Part shown: positions 60,828-64,000 of the stretch, piece after piece
How the letters are laid out: each line of letters opens with the position of its first letter
How positions within the stretch are numbered: the first letter of the stretch is position 1
NCBI GenBank assembly: GCA_035361075.1
Contig: DAOSBX010000013.1
Coordinates: forward strand, 16,402 to 80,401
Length of the DNA stretch: 64,000 bases
DNA from: Candidatus Hydrogenedens sp.
Lineage (GTDB): Bacteria > Hydrogenedentota > Hydrogenedentia > Hydrogenedentales > Hydrogenedentaceae
Direction of reading: 5' to 3'
Position numbers and translations under genes: made by a program
The notes under the pieces: model-generated
What the model saw: only the letters and a program-made list of their open reading frames with translations
Told to the model about the DNA's origin: nothing
The model's database searches: none

Positions 60828-63800
60828 ATGATAGAACGCAAACAAAATCTAAAAAAAATAATCTGTCTACCTATATTAACAATCCTTCCACCTCCATGGT
60901 TGCTTTTTTTGTTCCTCTTTCTTTCTTTAAACAGTTATGCTGTTATTCAAATTAGCACCATTGATGAACTACAAAAAATAGGCAACGACCCGTCTTATCC
61001 CATGAATGGCAGTTATGTATTAACAAACGATATTGATGCCAGTGTGACAAAAGATTGGAACGATGGTGCAGGATTTATACCCTTAGGTAGCAATACAAAT
61101 CCATTTATGGGACAATTCAATGGAAATGGGCATGTGATAAGTAATTTATATATTAATGGAAGGGTTTCTAATCTTTTAGATTCAGGTTATGTAGGACTAT
61201 TCAGGAGAGTGGAGTCAGGTGCTGTAGTGGAAAAATTAGGATTAGAAAATTGTTTTATGATTTCCGCTCAATACATAGCAGGTATAGCAGTCAATAATAA
61301 CGGAACTATCTCTCAATGCTTCGTCACAGGTTATATTGCAGGCAATTTATATATGGGGGGAGTTGTAGGTACAAACTACGGCACTATTTCACAATGTTAT
61401 TCGACTGCTTACATAATAGGAGAATCTTACATAGGAGGGATTGTAGGGTATAATATTGGACTCGTGGTACAGTGTTACTCTAACTCTAATGTAACGGGGA
61501 TTTCAAATATAGGTGGGCTCGTTGGGATAAATTCAAATACTATATCTCAATGTTATTCTATAGGTGCTGTTTTAGGGACTCTATACACGGGGGGATTAGT
61601 GGGCTACAATTTTAATACTGTCATTCAGAGTTATTGGAATATAGAGACATCAGGGCAAACTGGTTCTTCAGGTGGAGAGGGTAAAACTACTGCAGAAATG
61701 AAACAAAAGGCAACCTATACCGGTTGGGATTTCGATTATTATTGGGAAATTGTGGAAAATGTCACTTACCCATATATCCAAGACTTGGGACCTATTCCAT
61801 CCATAAATGCACCCGTAGAAAGAGAGATATGGTCACTAAAAGATTTGGATAGAATAGGAAAAGACTGGGATTATCCATGGAATGGAAAATACTATTTAAT
61901 GACAAATATTGATGCTAAAGAGACAAATCAATGGAATAATGGAGAGGGATTTTCTCCGATATATCCATTTTGTGGTGAGTTTTATGGAAATGGATACGCT
62001 ATAACAAATCTATACATAAATAGACAAAATAAATCATACATTGGACTGTTTGAAAAGGTAATTTTGGGGAAAGTATATGATTTACAGATGTTAGATGTAT
62101 GGTTTGTGGGTAATAATTATGTAGGGGGATTTGCAGGGTATAACTCTGGCACGATAGAAAAAAGCCATAGTACCGGATTTATTATGGGATATGAATATGT
62201 TGGAGGAATTGTGGGCTTTAATATAAGTCTTATTAATGTTACTTCTTTTGAGGGTTCTTTAATAGGTAATAACTCTTGTGGAGGAATTGTGGGCTATAAC
62301 TATGGTTCAATATTTCTCTCTTATTCAGTTGGTAGAATCACGGGGAACTATACCATTGGTGGCTTAGTGGGAAATAACTACGATGGGACGATTAATCAGT
62401 GCTACTCGACGGGAGAAGTTTCAGGAGCCAGTTATGTAGGTGGTTTGGCAGGTTATAATTTGGGGACTATTGAAAAGTGTTATTCAATGAGTAAAACCTC
62501 AGGCAGTGATGGTATTGGAGGGCTTGTAGGAAGAAACTTTGATACCATTTCGGAATGTTATTCTGCTGGAGCCGTGTCAGGAACCTCTAACACTGGCGGT
62601 CTTATAGGAGCTATTTTTGGTGGAGCTGTTTCTAATAGTTATTGGGATATGGAGACATCTGGGCAGACCAGTTCAGCAGGGGGAGAAGGCAAAACCACAA
62701 CAGAAATGAAAACACAGGCAAATTATGCTGGCTGGGACTTTATTAGTATTTGGGGCATTATTGAGGACATTACCTATCCTTACCTATTAGGATTAGGAAT
62801 GACACAATCTTATACAGAACCTGTGGAAATAGAAATCTGGACATTAGATGATTTGTTAAAAATCGGGACAACACCAGATTATCCATACGACGGACATTAT
62901 GTTCTTATGGCTGACATAGACGCATCAGAAACTATAGGCTGGGATGACGGTAAAGGATTCAAACCAATAAGTCTATTTGCTGGAGTATTTGAAGGAGATG
63001 CCCATACTATATCTAATTTGTATATCAACCAATATAATCAGAGTTACTTAGCATTATTTAGCAAATTAGTTGGAGGGAAAATCAAAAACTTAAATCTACA
63101 AAATGTCTGGGTATGTGGTGATACTAATATCTCCGGACTTGTTACCCAAAATTATGGGGTCATATCGAATTGTCATGTAACAGGTATTATTTCAGGGAAT
63201 ACACTAACTGGAGGGATATCTGCTTGTAACTTCAATCACATAGAAAAGAGTTGGTTTAAAGGTTATGTTAATGGTAGATCTAATGTAGGAGCAATAACCG
63301 GAACAAATGAATATGGAGCCAATATTGACACATGCTACTCTGTTACACTTGTATCAGGAGTTGAAAATATAGGTGGTCTTACAGGAGCAAACAGTGGAAC
63401 GATTATTCAATGTTATTCGACAGAAGAAGTTTCGGGAAACAAAAGTGTAGGTGGATTAGTCGGTTATAATTCTGGGACAATTGAACAATGTTATTCTAAG
63501 GGGAGGGTTATTGGAGGAGTAGATACAGGTGGACTGGTCGGAGTAAATTATTCCTCAGTTACAGATAGTTATTGGGATACCAATACATCTGGACAATACA
63601 ACTCCGCAGGCGGAGAAGGTAGAACGACCACACAAATGAAAACGCAGTCTAATTATGTTGGATGGAATTTCCCTGGCATTTGGCGTATCATAGAAGGAGT
63701 TAGTTATCCTTATCTTACGGAATTAGGACCTACTCAACAACCACTGCCTATTCCTATATCCATAGATATATGGAGTATCGAGGACTTAAACAAAATAGGA

Positions 63801-64000
63801 CGGGATTGGAATTATCCCTGGAATGCTACTTATAACTTAAGAGCAGATATAGACGCAAGCGACACTATCAATTGGGATGGGGGTAAAGGTTTTAATCCTA
63901 TAGATACCTTTACGGGGGTGTTTAATGGAAACGGATACTCAATCCAGGATTTATATATAAACCGCCCCGATGAAGATATTGTATCCCTATTCAGGACACT
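60828..64000 (+). CDS. Very large modular GLUG-repeat surface protein, 3' end missing
   Basis: Open from ATG 60828 (AGGAGA eight bases upstream) to the right edge, at least 1057 residues. A signal peptide (hydrophobic PPPWLLFLFLFLSL, ending SYAV) is followed by repeating modules of about 290-340 residues. Each module has (a) a start block (IWSLKDLDRIG ... YP ... Y-x-L ... DIDA ... W ... G-x-GF-x-PI ... F-x-GNGY-x-I-x-NLYI ... GLF); (b) several ~20-residue GLUG repeats (YVGGLAGYNLGTIEKCYS type); (c) a closing block (SYWD-x4-SGQ ... GGEGKTT-x-EMK ... GWDF ... W-x-I-E ... YPYL). Three modules are complete and a fourth has begun. Likely a secreted or cell-surface adhesin; the C-terminal anchor is outside the window. 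Confidence 0.85.
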   Translation, partial: MIERKQNLKKIICLPILTILPPPWLLFLFLFLSLNSYAVIQISTIDELQKIGNDPSYPMNGSYVLTNDIDASVTKDWNDGAGFIPLGSNTNPFMGQFNGNGHVISNLYINGRVSNLLDSGYVGLFRRVESGAVVEKLGLENCFMISAQYIAGIAVNNNGTISQCFVTGYIAGNLYMGGVVGTNYGTISQCYSTAYIIGESYIGGIVGYNIGLVVQCYSNSNVTGISNIGGLVGINSNTISQCYSIGAVLGTLYTGGLVGYNFNTVIQSYWNIETSGQTGSSGGEGKTTAEMKQKATYTGWDFDYYWEIVENVTYPYIQDLGPIPSINAPVEREIWSLKDLDRIGKDWDYPWNGKYYLMTNIDAKETNQWNNGEGFSPIYPFCGEFYGNGYAITNLYINRQNKSYIGLFEKVILGKVYDLQMLDVWFVGNNYVGGFAGYNSGTIEKSHSTGFIMGYEYVGGIVGFNISLINVTSFEGSLIGNNSCGGIVGYNYGSIFLSYSVGRITGNYTIGGLVGNNYDGTINQCYSTGEVSGASYVGGLAGYNLGTIEKCYSMSKTSGSDGIGGLVGRNFDTISECYSAGAVSGTSNTGGLIGAIFGGAVSNSYWDMETSGQTSSAGGEGKTTTEMKTQANYAGWDFISIWGIIEDITYPYLLGLGMTQSYTEPVEIEIWTLDDLLKIGTTPDYPYDGHYVLMADIDASETIGWDDGKGFKPISLFAGVFEGDAHTISNLYINQYNQSYLALFSKLVGGKIKNLNLQNVWVCGDTNISGLVTQNYGVISNCHVTGIISGNTLTGGISACNFNHIEKSWFKGYVNGRSNVGAITGTNEYGANIDTCYSVTLVSGVENIGGLTGANSGTIIQCYSTEEVSGNKSVGGLVGYNSGTIEQCYSKGRVIGGVDTGGLVGVNYSSVTDSYWDTNTSGQYNSAGGEGRTTTQMKTQSNYVGWNFPGIWRIIEGVSYPYLTELGPTQQPLPIPISIDIWSIEDLNKIGRDWNYPWNATYNLRADIDASDTINWDGGKGFNPIDTFTGVFNGNGYSIQDLYINRPDEDIVSLFRT
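60952..61811 (+). repeat. GLUG module 1
   Basis: First coding module, from the ISTIDELQKIG block to the YPYIQDLGPIP end block. The start block is the least like the others (VIQIST instead of EIW). Confidence 0.7.
61824..62810 (+). repeat. GLUG module 2
   Basis: Starts EIWSLKDLDRIG and ends YPYLLGLGM; the longest complete module, with more GLUG repeats than module 1. Confidence 0.7.
62832..63740 (+). repeat. GLUG module 3
   Basis: Starts EIWTLDDLLKIG and ends YPYLTELGPTQQP. Confidence 0.7.
63766..64000 (+). repeat. GLUG module 4, cut by the window edge
   Basis: Starts DIWSIEDLNKIG and reaches the DLYINRP strand before the edge. Its DIDAS-x-TI-x-WDGGKGF stretch is very close to module 3. Confidence 0.7.

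Noticed and set aside
1..64000. CRISPR arrays, tRNA, rRNA, prophage and transposase genes
   Set aside because: Looked for direct repeats with spacers, GGTTC-type tRNA arms and transposase motifs; none was convincing.

Overview
The window comes from a low-GC, Gram-negative-type, probably anaerobic bacterium. Outer-membrane and envelope clues are a DUF481 barrel, DUF1573 and other lipoproteins, and a family-9 (heptosyltransferase-type) glycosyltransferase. Anaerobic metabolism is suggested by a full-length pyruvate:ferredoxin oxidoreductase. The gene mix includes two neutral-ceramidase-like proteins, ThuA, BNR_4, GLUG and PASTA surface proteins, an EGxPEG-type linker, a dockerin-like pair and a SpoIIM protein. 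From memory, that mix fits the Planctomycetota/Lentisphaerota/'Candidatus Hydrogenedentota' neighbourhood, with a low-GC Hydrogenedens-like lineage as the best guess. This is inference; no rRNA or other decisive marker is present. No tRNA, rRNA, CRISPR array, prophage or intact insertion sequence was seen.

Layout. 1-14 kb: a cut-off DUF1573 lipoprotein, a BNR_4 beta-propeller, an Hsp70-like ATPase, a CPBP-like membrane protein with altered catalytic residues, an FKBP isomerase, a crotonase, a ceramidase/C45 Ntn-hydrolase fusion with a membrane-anchored partner, a nuclease-PDZ protein and a DUF481 barrel. 14.4-21 kb: a tight five-gene operon for surface or extracellular polysaccharide (membrane protein, sugar nucleotidyltransferase, GT4, alpha/alpha-toroid protein, bi-domain oxidoreductase). 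21-34 kb: envelope genes (GT-C membrane glycosyltransferase, M14 carboxypeptidase with dockerin-like tail, degenerate GH3, lipoprotein), an intergenic region with decayed dispersed repeats, a phosphoesterase, a Tat-exported amidohydrolase, and a radical SAM/GT9/Ig-like operon. 34-37 kb: cyclophilin, an SDR enzyme and two tandem paralogous membrane-anchored proteins. 37-53 kb: mostly housekeeping (PlsC, M28 peptidase, NifJ plus its DHOD-like neighbour, PcrA, PheA, QueC, EamA exporter, LeuB-like dehydrogenase, DegT aminotransferase, TrxB) and a 32-residue small ORF. 53-64 kb: a GLUG/PASTA surface protein, a YkgJ protein, ThuA, a MacB-like/SpoIIM fusion in an operon with a second ceramidase-like protein, and a very large modular GLUG-repeat protein that runs off the right edge.

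Working together: the polysaccharide operon, GT-C, GT9, radical SAM, DegT and large repeat proteins point to an elaborately decorated cell surface. The two ceramidase-like proteins, the C45 domain and the crotonase hint at use or remodelling of N-acylated lipids. Promoters close to the sigma-70 consensus are visible at several places (2172, 6244, 39215, 60395 and 60518), and most starts carry a clear AGGAG-type ribosome binding site. I used those sites to move several starts inward.
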